Part shown: one piece after another, positions 1 through 9,150 of the stretch
Numbering within the stretch: position 1 is the stretch's first letter
Layout of the letters: each line of letters opens with the position of its first letter
From: an uncultured Planktomarina sp.
GTDB taxonomy: Bacteria; Pseudomonadota; Alphaproteobacteria; Rhodobacterales; Rhodobacteraceae
NCBI GenBank assembly: GCA_905182425.1
Contig: CAJJBP010000007.1
Coordinates: forward strand, 1-64,000
DNA: 64,000 bases
Reading direction: 5' to 3'
Notes under the pieces: model-generated
Database searches by the model: none
The model's input: the letters and a program-made list of their open reading frames with translations, nothing else
What the model was told of the DNA's origin: nothing
Made by a program: the position numbers and the translations under genes

Positions 1-405
1 AAGCCTTGCCTGCAGTTTGACAAAGGCAGCTCCTGCCACACCACTGTATTTCATATCCCACTGAGGCGTTAGATAAGCACGGATCAGGTCGGAAACTGAT
101 GGTGGCGCGTCTAAGCCTAACAAATCGTCAAGCAGTGCTTCGCGCCGATCAGTAATTTGCATACCTCTGCGTAGAAAAGCTTGATCAAAAAGATGTTGTT
201 TAGATTGAAAGTAGTAATTTATAAGTGCTTGATTGACATGTGCACTGGCCGCAATGTCGCGCATCCGGCCACCACTAAAACCATGTTCAGAGAAAATAAT
301 TTCAGCGCTATCAAGAATTGAAACTCGTAGATCTTTATCGTCGGAAGGTCGACCAGGGCGGCGTGTAACCATTTTAGCCTTAGAGGTTTCGATAGGATCT
401 TTCAT
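1..405 (-). CDS. TetR-family transcriptional regulator (C-terminus cut by window edge)
   Basis: The minus strand reads as 135 codons from an ATG at 405 to the window edge without a stop. After a short basic leader (TRRPGRPSDD), residues about 25-75 look like a TetR-type helix-turn-helix: SILDSAEIIFSEHGF, then RMRDIAASAHVNQALINYYF, which ends with the usual YYF segment before the ligand domain. TetR proteins repress nearby genes and release DNA when a small molecule binds the C-terminal domain. That domain begins here but is incomplete, so no ligand can be suggested. The target is unknown; the protease gene downstream is read on the same strand, so this is not an obvious divergent pair. Confidence 0.85.
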   Translation of the reverse strand, partial: MKDPIETSKAKMVTRRPGRPSDDKDLRVSILDSAEIIFSEHGFSGGRMRDIAASAHVNQALINYYFQSKQHLFDQAFLRRGMQITDRREALLDDLLGLDAPPSVSDLIRAYLTPQWDMKYSGVAGAAFVKLQARL

Positions 406-749
406 GAGATTGTAATATGCTACATTCGAAGACCGTGTCCAGTAATCACAAACCAAACACTTTTTTTTAAAGTTGGTGCTCAAAAATAGTTTGAGATTTA
501 GTTAGTCTTTACTGTTCCATAGCAGAACTGATAGTTTTGTCGAAGTCACAAGCTGGGATCTAACTAAAACTTTGCGTCCAAGCGTTACCCTTGTCTCCTT
601 AAGACCCTGATTGCGGTCCCACGTCAATGATGAATTGCGGACCCAGGTGGTGGCCGTTTATCCTTTAAAATTCCACGCCCTAATTAAAACCCTAAGTCTG
701 GCCAGTATTACTTGCCTTTCACCAATTAGAATCCATGATGAAAAACGTT
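406..749. other. Intergenic stretch, nothing recognised
   Basis: About 340 bases between the TetR gene start and the end of the protease gene. It presumably holds the TetR promoter. I see no convincing RNA gene, repeat, operator palindrome or terminator. The short open frames crossing it show no family features. Confidence 0.5.
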
Positions 750-1481
750 TCACCTACTCGAGAATTTTGCTTCAGACCCAGCCAAAACCTGGACGTTTTG
801 ATCTACCGGAGCACCTAGCGATATGGGTTCACCTGACATCTCCGACTTTGCCGAAATAACTGATACAATCATTGGAGCGCCGAGATCTCGTCGAAAAACT
901 GGCGCTCCAGATGAACCAAAATCCATCTTACAGCTAAAAACTTGAGCATTCTGCTTCTCTCCCAAAACCTCGCACTGATCATGAAATCCCTGCTTTTCGC
1001 TTCGGTCGTGGGCGTATGAGACAATTGTAACCTTTGTTCTTCGTGCTGGCATCGGCGCAATGCTCACAGGTGTAATACTTGGGTGGTTGATTGGGGTTAC
1101 CAGTTCTAGAATAGCCAAGTCATTTGCGACCCTCCCCAGACCGACCTGCCCACTATACTCATAGTTCGGGTAAGCCTTGATGGATCCAATTTTACGGTAT
1201 GCCTCCGCCTGACCATCCGTCCAACCCGCTCGAAACTCAAACCGGTCAGAACTTACAGGCATTCCTGTTTGAGCATCATAAACACAATGAGCAGCTGTTA
1301 AAACATGGCGGGGACTGATCAATGTCGCAGTGCAAAAACCGCCATCCGCCACATTAAGGCGCCCAACAGCTGCCCAAATCTTTGCGCGCTCCAATTTACT
1401 AACCAATGACCCTGCACTTTGCGAGCAGGCCCCTTGCACCAAAAGACACCATGCAAAAAAAATACCAACGAAAACTCGCAT
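750..1481 (-). CDS. Secreted trypsin-like serine protease (S1 family)
   Basis: A 243-residue protein with a hydrophobic N-terminal export signal (residues 3-18, VFVGIFFAWCLLVQGA) ending near Cys19. The chymotrypsin-fold triad is visible: His65 in LTAAHC, Asp121 in NDLAILEL, and Ser191 in DFGSSGAP. The last motif is GSSGAP, a variant of the classic GDSGGP. Several cysteines (50/66 and 170/184) are placed for disulfides, which fits a periplasmic or secreted location. It belongs to the small V8/trypsin-like proteases common in roseobacters. Substrate is unknown. The Cys19 context (QGAC) is a poor lipobox, so cleavage by signal peptidase I is more likely than lipidation. Confidence 0.85.
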   Translation of the reverse strand: MRVFVGIFFAWCLLVQGACSQSAGSLVSKLERAKIWAAVGRLNVADGGFCTATLISPRHVLTAAHCVYDAQTGMPVSSDRFEFRAGWTDGQAEAYRKIGSIKAYPNYEYSGQVGLGRVANDLAILELVTPINHPSITPVSIAPMPARRTKVTIVSYAHDRSEKQGFHDQCEVLGEKQNAQVFSCKMDFGSSGAPVFRRDLGAPMIVSVISAKSEMSGEPISLGAPVDQNVQVLAGSEAKFSSR

Positions 1482-1537
1482 CCTCAGACCTTATATTTGC
1501 AAAACTCTGCTAGCCCTCTATGCACAGTAAATCTAAC

Positions 1538-2859
1538 TTAACGCAATATTGGAACCTTTCCTGCGCCAGAAGATTCTGACATCGCAGCAGGCTTTGGGCC
1601 ACCTGTCGCCCAATCTAAAAGCTCAACCGTGTGCACGATTGGGATATCAGTTGCGCTGCCAATTTGCATCATGCAACCGAGGTTGCCTGCGGCGATAATG
1701 ACATCTGGCTTCTTCGCCTTCAATGATTTCCAGCCTTGCGCGCCTTCAGTCGCCCTGCAATCTCAGGCTGCATCAGGTTATATGTCCCCGCTGACCCGCA
1801 ACACAAATGGCTATCTTCAGGTTCTGAGACTTTAAATCCTGCACGGCGCAGTAGGTCTTTGGGGTAGGTTTTAATTTGTTGTCCATGCTGTAACGAACAT
1901 GCAGCATGATATGTTACCCGCACATCACTTTTTGGGAACTCTGGCATATCAAGTTCTATCAATACCTCACTGACATCGCGGGCCAGCTGCGCCACTCGAG
2001 TTGCTTGCTGCTCTAAAGCGTGACCAGCAAACATATGGGCATAATCTTTAACTGTAGTACCGCAACCAGATGTGTTGATAACGATTGCGTCCAACTCTTT
2101 TGCCGCATCTTCTTCGGCAAACGCTTTAATGTTCACAGTCGCCGTCCTGAGACTTTCATCAGTTTTGCCCATATGATGCGTTAGAGCTCCACAGCAGCCT
2201 TGGGTCAGTATAACGACCTCTGCCCCCAGTCGCGTTAACAGGCGGATAGTGGCATCGTTGATATCAGTATTCAGTGCGCGCTGCGCACAGCCTGTCATCA
2301 ATGCAACTCGCATTTTCGCCGGCACCTGGGCTGGGAAAACCTGAGCGTCGTCATTAAGGCTTTTCGCAGGAATTTGCCGTGGAGCCATGTCAAGCATCGC
2401 TCTTAGGCGAGGATCTGGAAATATCGCCCGCAAGGGGCGCATTATTTTAGCCCCGAGCAAAGCCATGCGAAAACGGTTTGGATATGGCAGAATGCGGGCC
2501 AAGACCCAGCGCAATGCACGATCTGAAAAACTGCGTTTGTAATTTTGCTCAATATAGTCCCGGGCATGGTCAATAAGATGCATGTAATTCACCCCTGATG
2601 GGCAGGTGGTCAGGCACGCCAAACAAGAAAGACATCGGTCGATGTGCTGAACAGTTTTTACATCTGGAACTCGCTCGTTCTCAAGCATATCTTTTATCAA
2701 ATAGATCCGCCCTCGGGGACTATCCAATTCATCACCCAAGACTTGGTAGGTGGGGCACGTCGCTGTACAAAAGCCACAGTGTATACAGCTGCGTAAGATA
2801 TCATTGGCTCGCTTAAATTTTGGGTCTTCAAGCTGCGCCTCAGTAAAATGAGTTTGCAT
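1538..2859 (-). CDS. glcF: Glycolate oxidase iron-sulfur subunit GlcF, frameshifted near the C-terminus
   Basis: GlcF carries electrons from the FAD subunits GlcD/GlcE of glycolate dehydrogenase. Two 4Fe-4S ferredoxin motifs are present near the N-terminus (CIHCGFCTATCP and CLSCLACLTTCP), followed by CCG-type domains (QGCCGALTHHMG, HLCCGSAGTYN). The main frame stops after KARKAGNH at 1720, but the expected C-terminal tail (KPDVIIAAGNLGC through VELLDWATGGPKP) continues in another frame from about 1723 to 1538. Adding one A to the AAA run at about 1730 (minus-strand GGAAATC) restores a 440-residue protein, the usual family length. The start overlaps the glcE stop by one base (TAATG). A single homopolymer indel suggests sequence error, but true inactivation cannot be excluded. 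Confidence 0.85.
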
Positions 2860-4019
2860 TAGTACATCCGTCCCGGGTTTAGAATTCCACGTGGGTCAAA
2901 CTTGTGTCGTAGATCTACCATCAGTTTATTTAGGGTTGGCGTTTGTGGCTGAAAACTGGGAACTAACATGTCAGTCAGAGAGGCGGATTTCATCAATGTT
3001 GCGTGCCCACCAAGCGCTGTAAGTTGCTCTTGGATAATTGCGTGGAGCGTTGCCGTATTCTCAGCACGTTGCTTATTTTCATCATCAAGCCCAAGCCAAA
3101 TCAAGCCCCCACCCCAGTCCATTTGATACTGAAGCTTTATGTCGGAGGCTTCCAATACCTTCAACAGCTTTAACGAATTCGTTGGGCGTAAAGACACACG
3201 CCAGACGGTATCCATACTTTTCCAAGCAGTGAGGTTTCGCATCTCATGCCAAGGACTTTCAATCTCAGTAATATCACCGAAGTGTACCAGCCTCTGGGTC
3301 AATTGCGAAACGCGGTAGCGAACTGACGCAACAAAACCCTCAATCCGTATCATAACGTCTTTGCCACCATTTACATTCAGGACGGTGCCTACTCCACTTA
3401 CATCATAAGGGGTCCTCAGAACTGCAGACATACATTCGACTGCCTTCTCCCAACCTTGGGTTGCGATCCTAAGCGTTGATTCTGTTTCTGCTTTTGGCAG
3501 AACTTTAAGAGAAACCTCTGTCAAAACACCAAGTGTCCCCCAAGATCCCACCAGTAATTTCACTAAGTCATATCCGGTGACATTTTTCATAACCCGACCA
3601 CCATTTTTCAAAAGCTGTCCAGCTCCATCGACAAAAGAAACACCCAAAGTGAAATCGCGCGCAGCGCCAACTTGAATGCGGCGCGGGCCCGAGACGTTAG
3701 CAGCTATAATACCGCCCAGGGTAGGTATTCCCTGCGTACCAAGAAGGTCACGGTGGTCCATCGGCTCAAATGCTAAGCATTGATTTTCTAGATCCAGAGC
3801 TGCTTCTATCTCCGCAACTGAAGTCCCGCTCTTGGCCACTAAGGTCATAGCGCCAGGTTCATAGGTCACAATGCCAGACATGAGGTCAGTACTAAGGCCA
3901 CATCGTGCGGAGCTTTGCCCAATAGGCCGCGTCCCGCCACCTAAGACACTCAGGGGTTGTGGTGCCGCCGCAATAATATCGCATAGTTCTGCTACATTCT
4001 GGGGGTGATGAATCTCCAC
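2859..4019 (-). CDS. glcE: Glycolate oxidase FAD-binding subunit GlcE
   Basis: GlcE is the second flavin subunit of glycolate dehydrogenase, which oxidises glycolate to glyoxylate. The PCMH-type FAD-binding fold is seen in LSVLGGGTRPIGQ near the N-terminus and GTQGIPTLGGIIAANVSG further on, and the protein ends with DPRGILNPGRMY as is typical of the family. The frame is open up to 4082, but I place the start at the GTG at 4019, because it overlaps the last base of the glcD stop (TAGTG) and the protein then begins with the family-like EIHHPQNVAELCDII. This gives 386 residues. The upstream part of the frame overlaps the glcD C-terminus. The gene is intact, unlike its two partners. Confidence 0.85.
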   Translation of the reverse strand: MEIHHPQNVAELCDIIAAAPQPLSVLGGGTRPIGQSSARCGLSTDLMSGIVTYEPGAMTLVAKSGTSVAEIEAALDLENQCLAFEPMDHRDLLGTQGIPTLGGIIAANVSGPRRIQVGAARDFTLGVSFVDGAGQLLKNGGRVMKNVTGYDLVKLLVGSWGTLGVLTEVSLKVLPKAETESTLRIATQGWEKAVECMSAVLRTPYDVSGVGTVLNVNGGKDVMIRIEGFVASVRYRVSQLTQRLVHFGDITEIESPWHEMRNLTAWKSMDTVWRVSLRPTNSLKLLKVLEASDIKLQYQMDWGGGLIWLGLDDENKQRAENTATLHAIIQEQLTALGGHATLMKSASLTDMLVPSFQPQTPTLNKLMVDLRHKFDPRGILNPGRMY

Positions 4020-5493
4020 TATGCAGCTGTTCGAGATTGGGACACAGCCAACGGAAAAACCTTCGCCGGATTTAGCAGCCAACTTGGGTCAAAGACATCT
4101 TTAATAGCCATTTGGATTTCCAAGTCGCCAGCTGAGTATTGGTTTTCCATCAAATCTCTCTTTCTCAATGCCAACTCCGTGCTCACCCGTGAGAGCAACC
4201 GCCGACCTCAACGCAAAGCCTAAGCAATACGTCCGCGCACCATCAGCTTCACACAAAGTTCTAAGGTCTCCAGGCTTTGTTGGCATCATACATAGAATCA
4301 ACGGATGCATATTCCCGTCACCTGCATGAAAAACATTTCCTACGCGCAAACCATATTGCTGGGATAATTCTTCTATCCGGCGTAAAACCTCGGACAAGGC
4401 AGAGACTGGAATTGTTCCATCAAGGCACATATAGTCAGCCACCTGCCCGACCGCACCAAAAGCCGATTTTCTTCCAAGCCAAATGGCTTCACTTTCAGCA
4501 GCCGATTGGCTTTGGCGAATTTCAACCGGATTATGCTTTTGTGCAATTACATTAATCCGGTCCATTTGATCCTGTATTTCAGTTTCAGAACCTTCAACCT
4601 CAACAATCAAGAGCGCCTCACACTCAGGGTATCCCGCCTTCGCAAAGTTCTCACATATCTCAATAATAGGGCGATCCATGAACTCAATCGCCACCGGCAG
4701 AACACCCGCCTTGAATAATATCCGCAACACATGCACCCGCGACCTCATTTGCTATCAAATCCTATCAGTACCGGCCGGGCAGCCTTCAGGTTTTCGGAAG
4801 AATACGTAGCGTTGCTTCGGTCACCACACCCATCTGCCCCTCAGAGCCACAAATCAGACTCCAAGCAAGTCCATACCCACGCAGCGTCTCGAAATGACCC
4901 CCGCCAATCTCGACGTAATCGTCTCCGTCCATCAGAACCAACTTCACACCCAGCAAGTTATTGGTCGTCACTCCGTACTTCAAGGCAGTGGGCACCCCCG
5001 GAATTCATGGCAATATGTTGCCCGCTATTGCTCAGGCCAGTATCACCTGAACGGTCAGGGGGCATAGAAAAAATCCTCGCTCCTCAACCGCGCCACTGAC
5101 ACGCTCAGATTAGTGCGTCCTCTTTGGACACGGAATCAGGCGATTGTCATAATCGGTCTCTAAGACCATTATTTCACTTTGGCGACTCCCAAGGATCAAC
5201 ACAGTCGGCAGTGGGCAATGCTCCACCCGCCAAAGAGGTGCCTGCGCCACGGGGGACCACCGGTACACCGTGGCTACATGACAAATTTTCAAAACATCCG
5301 ATACTTCTTGGGTGCTAGTTGGTAGTACCACAATCATCGGGGCACACTTATAAGCCGTCAGCGCGTCACATTCATATACGCGTGTCTCAGACGGATCATC
5401 TATAACCGCATCACGCGCCATCACTTTTAGCAAAGCTGCAACAACAACTGATTTTTTAGCCAATATATCTAGGTTCGGCTGTGGCATTTCCAT
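4019..5493 (-). pseudogene. glcD: Glycolate oxidase subunit GlcD, full-length but broken by many single-base indels
   Basis: The three frames together carry a nearly complete GlcD (about 490 codons). Recognisable blocks in order are MEMPQPNLDILAKKSVV..., CDALTAYKCAP, VPVVPRGAGTSLAGG, VLETDYDN, GRTNLSV, MNSGG, KYGVTTNNLLG, CGSEGQMGVVTEATLRILPK, GVLPVAIEFMDRP, LGRKSAFGAVGQ, NVFHAGDGNMHPLI, LTGEHGVGIEK and VFDPSWLLNPAKVFPL, ending at a TAG at 4019-4021. Successive blocks sit in different frames. Between about 5270 and 4960 I count roughly ten single-base changes, mostly one extra copy of a base; more occur near 4740-4790 and 4130-4240, while 4260-4720 is clean. Residues stay conserved throughout, which argues for poor consensus sequence rather than old decay. 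The start has a good ribosome-binding site (GGAGGG, 6 bases before ATG). Confidence 0.85.
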
Positions 5494-5505
5494 GGCAAAC
5501 CCTCC

Positions 5506-5530
5506 AATTGGTAATTTTTTATAACCAATT
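5506..5530. promoter_or_regulatory. Inverted repeat at the glcD start, possible GntR/FadR-type operator
   Basis: AATTGGT at 5506-5512 and ACCAATT at 5524-5530 form perfect 7-base arms separated by 11 bases, 13 bases upstream of the glcD ATG. The half site TTGGT/ACCAA resembles half sites of FadR-subfamily regulators such as PdhR and LldR, although those usually have a 3-base spacer. A FadR-type regulator is encoded at 17483, so control of glcDEF by such a protein is plausible but is inference only. Confidence 0.4.
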
Positions 5531-5972
5531 AGAGAGGATCACAAGACTATTTCCCTCATTATAAGCGACCAATAGTATTTTGACATAATATTTTTGCATT
5601 TTCGATTTGAGACAAATGTGTCATCAACTTTGGTCCAGTCAGCAAAATTGTGATTGGGCGTTTCAACAAAACTCTCCAGCTACAAAACCCCAGGCATGAT
5701 GGCACAGTAGGTTTCAATCGTGGGCGGTGAGTTCTATATTCTTCGAACGCTTTACCGTCTTGGTTGGCCAGGTCACCAGTTCTAATGTTAACGCTCATCG
5801 CGAGGTTATCAATGATTTGGACACTTAATTTTTCAATTAATGCAAGCTCACTTTTGAAAAAAACGTTCAATTTCAAATATAATATTCTTACCCGTAGTCA
5901 TGACATCAGCATATATTGATCTATCTAACTGCTCTATGTACTTTAGGTTTGAAATTTGGGATTAGAAATCAC
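5531..5972. other. Intergenic region between divergent glcD and the DUF1285 gene
   Basis: This AT-rich stretch must contain the divergent promoters of glcDEF and the DUF1285 gene. A 105-codon minus-strand frame at 5559-5876 shows no domain, signal peptide or family similarity I can recognise, and I do not call it a gene. Nothing else was recognised. Confidence 0.4.
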
Positions 5973-6554
5973 ATGACAGGACAGAAGATCGAGGCACCAT
6001 CGGCAGAAAACCTTGCAGCAAGTGTTAATGCAGCCTCAACAGGCAGTGGATTGCCACCTGTTCACCTTTGGAACCCTCCATTTTGTGGCCACTTGGACAT
6101 CCGAATTGCGCGGGACGGGACATGGTTTTATCTGGGGACACCCATTGGACGGCCTGCCTTAGTAAAATTATTTTCTTCAATCTTAAAGTTAGAGGGGGGC
6201 GCTTACTTTCTTGTGACCCCAGTTGAGAAAGTCGGGATCACGGTAGATGATGCACCGTTTGTTGCTGTTGATTTCGATGTTATAAATGGGGATTTACATT
6301 TTACGACCCAGGTCGGCGACCAAATGATTGCGGGGCCCAAAAATCGAATTCGCGTTGAGCGCGACCCGGAAACGGGCGAGCCATCCCCTTATGTTCTGGT
6401 ACGCAACAATCTTGAGGCTTTAATCGATCGCAAAAGTTTCTACCGTTTAGTAGATATTGGAGAACATGACCATCACGAGGGTCAAAGCTGGTTTGGGGTG
6501 CGTTCCAAATCCACTTTCTTCCCCATTATTCCCTCAGCAGATCTTGAAGTCTAA
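5973..6554 (+). CDS. DUF1285 domain-containing protein
   Basis: A protein of about 193 residues that matches the DUF1285 pattern common in roseobacters: LPPVHLWNPPFCGHLDIRI, DGTWFYLGTPIGRPALVKLF, VTPVEKVGITVDDAPFVAVDF, then RNNLEALIDRKSFYRLVD. The function of the family is unknown. It is soluble, with no signal or membrane segment. The frame is open from 5916, but the ATG at 5973 (MTGQKIEAPSAENL) fits relatives better than the upstream hydrophobic residues. It is divergent from glcD and convergent with the crotonase gene 10 bases downstream. Confidence 0.8.
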   Translation: MTGQKIEAPSAENLAASVNAASTGSGLPPVHLWNPPFCGHLDIRIARDGTWFYLGTPIGRPALVKLFSSILKLEGGAYFLVTPVEKVGITVDDAPFVAVDFDVINGDLHFTTQVGDQMIAGPKNRIRVERDPETGEPSPYVLVRNNLEALIDRKSFYRLVDIGEHDHHEGQSWFGVRSKSTFFPIIPSADLEV

Positions 6555-6564
6555 GCCCAAATAG

Positions 6565-7359
6565 TCACTTAAACAGAGGCGCGCGCTTACTCGTGCCAGC
6601 CATAACCGATTCCATCTGATTGGGTGTACCAATGATATCGGCTTGCAACGCGCCCTCAATTGCAAGACCTTCTCCCATTGGGAGAGTCCAAGTTTGATCA
6701 ATTAAAGCCTTGCTTCCGTTCACCGCCTCTGGACTACGGCTCATAATTTCAAAGGCTAATTGCTGAGCTGCGGCAAGCGGGTCTTCAACTATACGAGTCG
6801 CGAGCCCAACTTGTTGGGCAGTCTCTGCAGTCATCATCCGAGCAGTCATCATCAATTCTTTTGCTTGATCCACGCGCATCAATTGCGGCAAAGCCTGGGT
6901 TATCCCCATATCTGGAATAAGGCCCCACTTCGCCTCCATAATACTCATCCTTGTATTTGGGCTCACCAACCGAATGTCAGCACAGAGAGCCAACTGTAGG
7001 CCAGCTCCAATACAAACTCCATCAATCGCTGCTATTACAGGAACCTGAAGTTCACGCCAAATATAACAGGGTCTCTGGAACCAATTTGCAGCGCCTTCCT
7101 GATTTAGATTTCGCATTTCCGCACGAATTTCGTCCAAGCGGGGCAGGAGTGATTGCAAAAACTGCAAATCAATACCCGCACAGAAATCAGCACCAGCGCC
7201 AGTTATAATAACCGCACGCAACCCTGGCGTTTGCTGCAAACTCACCCCAGCCTCATAAAGAGCATTAAACGACTCTTCAGTAAGGGCATTTTTCTTTTCA
7301 GGTCGATTAAGTGACACAGTCGCCAAACCATCTACCATGCTAAGATCTAAGTTCTTCAT
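6565..7359 (-). CDS. Crotonase-family enoyl-CoA hydratase/isomerase
   Basis: A 264-residue crotonase-fold protein starting at the ATG at 7359 (MKNLDLSMVDGLATVSLNRP); upstream codons run into the neighbouring rluE gene and lack family similarity. The oxyanion-hole segments are ITGAGADFCAGIDL and AIDGVCIGAGLQLALCADIRL, and the following SIMEAKWGLIPDMG is typical. The carboxylate of MEAKWG and the D in PDMG fit isomerase-like members (enoyl-CoA isomerase or dienoyl-CoA isomerase) as well as hydratases, so the exact reaction is left open. Likely role: beta-oxidation of acyl-CoA. It lies 37 bases downstream of rluE on the same strand. Confidence 0.8.
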   Translation of the reverse strand: MKNLDLSMVDGLATVSLNRPEKKNALTEESFNALYEAGVSLQQTPGLRAVIITGAGADFCAGIDLQFLQSLLPRLDEIRAEMRNLNQEGAANWFQRPCYIWRELQVPVIAAIDGVCIGAGLQLALCADIRLVSPNTRMSIMEAKWGLIPDMGITQALPQLMRVDQAKELMMTARMMTAETAQQVGLATRIVEDPLAAAQQLAFEIMSRSPEAVNGSKALIDQTWTLPMGEGLAIEGALQADIIGTPNQMESVMAGTSKRAPLFK

Positions 7360-7396
7360 GGTCCAATGATAGCTGCATCCCCGCATTTGCAAAGGC

Positions 7397-7942
7397 TTAC
7401 GTTGCGGAGCGGTATGACCCAGGCGGCAAATTATCCAAAGTCCAATCACCTATTTGGGCGCGGATAAGCCGCAATGTGGGGTGACCAACAGCAGCTGTCA
7501 TCCGTCGGACCTGCCTATTTTTGCCCTCAGTAATTTGTAATTCAATCCAACTATCTGGCACAGACTTTCGAATCCGAATTGGTGGGTTTCGAGGCCAAAG
7601 ACCTTCTGGCTCTGGGATCAACCGCGCTTTCGAGGGCCGAGTGGTCCCGTCTTTCAACTTCACTCCACTTCGTAGCGTACCCAGCACATCATCTGAGGGT
7701 ACTCCCTCAACTTGGGCCCAATATGTTTTTAGTATCTTATTTTTGGGTTGGGTAATGCGAGCCTGTAGCTTGCCGTCATCAGTCAAAAGCAACAAACCTT
7801 CACTGTCACGGTCAAGACGGCCAGCAGGATACAAATGAGGCACAGGAATATAGGGCGAAAGAGTCTCACGTTCTTGCCCTTTTATACTTTTATCGGTGAA
7901 TTGCGACAACACGTTGAAAGGTTTGTTGAACAGGATCAGCAT
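7397..7942 (-). CDS. rluE: 23S rRNA pseudouridine synthase, RluE type
   Basis: A 181-residue RsuA/RluB/E/F-family enzyme without an S4 domain, which is the short architecture of RluE (pseudouridine 2457 of 23S rRNA in E. coli). The N-terminus [16 protein letters not shown] and the catalytic block [20 protein letters not shown], with the essential Asp in RLDRDS, are clear. Further conserved blocks are [11 protein letters not shown] and [25 protein letters not shown]. It is cytoplasmic and modifies the large subunit rRNA during assembly. It starts at an ATG at 7942, 36 bases from the end of the PLP enzyme gene on the same strand. Confidence 0.9.
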   Translation of the reverse strand: MLILFNKPFNVLSQFTDKSIKGQERETLSPYIPVPHLYPAGRLDRDSEGLLLLTDDGKLQARITQPKNKILKTYWAQVEGVPSDDVLGTLRSGVKLKDGTTRPSKARLIPEPEGLWPRNPPIRIRKSVPDSWIELQITEGKNRQVRRMTAAVGHPTLRLIRAQIGDWTLDNLPPGSYRSAT

Positions 7943-7977
7943 AACTGTTGTCCATTAGCTGCACACATTTCCAAACC

Positions 7978-9120
7978 TCAAACTAAAGCCTGCTCAAGAT
8001 CATCTATGAGATCCTGCACACCCTCTACCCCAATTGACAAACGCAGAAGGTTTTCGGGAATACCTGTATGTGGCTCGATCGTAAACCGGTGCTCAACTAA
8101 GCTTTCCACGCCACCCAAGGACGTGGCTCGGTGAAATAAATCCAGTTTCCCCGCGACCCGCAGTGCATCTAACGCTGTACCTTTGACCGTAAACGACAAA
8201 AGCGATCCAAAACCTTGGGTCATTTGAATCGCTGCCACTTGATGGCCGACAAAATTAGGAAGACCGGGGTAAAACACATGTTCCACAGCCGGGTGGGCAT
8301 GCAAAAACTCTGCCACAACCTGCGCATTTTGTGACATGCGTTCAACCCGCAAAGGCAATGTCCGCATCCCACGAATCAATAACCAAGCTTCAAAACTACC
8401 AATCACGGCGCCCGCATCATGTCGATCTATAGCCATAGCAGTCCAGTGATCCGAAAGCGGTGAGTTTGTGGCAAGGACCCCAGCCAAAACATCAGAATGC
8501 CCATTGATCCCTTTGGTGGCAGAATGCATCACAATATCCGCACCAAAATCCAAAGTCCGGGTCAAAATCGGCGTCGCCGCAGTGGCATCTACAACGAGCA
8601 TCGCGCCCACAGCATGAGCACATTTCGCGGCATGAGCAATATCAGTGCATCGCAACCACGGATTTGATGGGGTTTCTATATAGACCATGTCAGGTTTATT
8701 GGTTGCGCAAAGCTGTTCCATCTGTGTGGTTTCACTCAAATCAGCCTCAATTAAATTCATACCACGCCGATCACAGAAACCGCGAATCCACGTTGTTGCA
8801 CCCCAATAAATTTGAGACTGGACTAATACGATAGAGCCGCTCGGTAACGCTCGAAAAACGGCCGCAATTGCAGCCATTCCGCTGGGAAACAACAATGCTG
8901 CTTCCGCATTATCCAATTTGGCTAAAAGGTCTTCAGCCACTCGCACGGCATCATTGTGATCCCTTGCGTAAATATTTCCAGTCCTATGCGGCTCATAATC
9001 ACGATCTCTTACAAAAGTCGTACTTGGCTGGATCGGAGGTACCACTCCGCCACTAGCCGCATCAATATACCCACTAGCTTGTGCTGCAATGGTCGCTGCT
9101 GAAAGACTACGTTTTACCAT
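7978..9120 (-). CDS. Cys/Met metabolism PLP-dependent enzyme (cystathionine gamma-synthase or beta-lyase like)
   Basis: A 380-residue fold-type I transsulfuration enzyme. PLP-binding features are in order: the phosphate-binding FPSGMAAIAAVF, the ring-stacking region YIETPSNPWLRCTDI, Asp in LVVDATAATP, and the Schiff-base lysine in MHSATKGINGHSD. The C-terminus contains SLGGVESLVEHR and LLRLSIGVEG, typical of the family. It converts or forms cystathionine-type thioethers in methionine/cysteine metabolism; sequence alone does not separate gamma-synthase, beta-lyase and gamma-lyase. It lies 30 bases downstream of polA on the same strand, so the two may be co-transcribed. Confidence 0.8.
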   Translation of the reverse strand: MVKRSLSAATIAAQASGYIDAASGGVVPPIQPSTTFVRDRDYEPHRTGNIYARDHNDAVRVAEDLLAKLDNAEAALLFPSGMAAIAAVFRALPSGSIVLVQSQIYWGATTWIRGFCDRRGMNLIEADLSETTQMEQLCATNKPDMVYIETPSNPWLRCTDIAHAAKCAHAVGAMLVVDATAATPILTRTLDFGADIVMHSATKGINGHSDVLAGVLATNSPLSDHWTAMAIDRHDAGAVIGSFEAWLLIRGMRTLPLRVERMSQNAQVVAEFLHAHPAVEHVFYPGLPNFVGHQVAAIQMTQGFGSLLSFTVKGTALDALRVAGKLDLFHRATSLGGVESLVEHRFTIEPHTGIPENLLRLSIGVEGVQDLIDDLEQALV

Positions 9121-9150
9121 ATTATTTACCCTACACTTTGGAGGTTTACT

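Noticed and set aside
5559-5876. 105-codon minus-strand gene
   Set aside because: No recognisable domain or signal; it lies where divergent promoters are expected.
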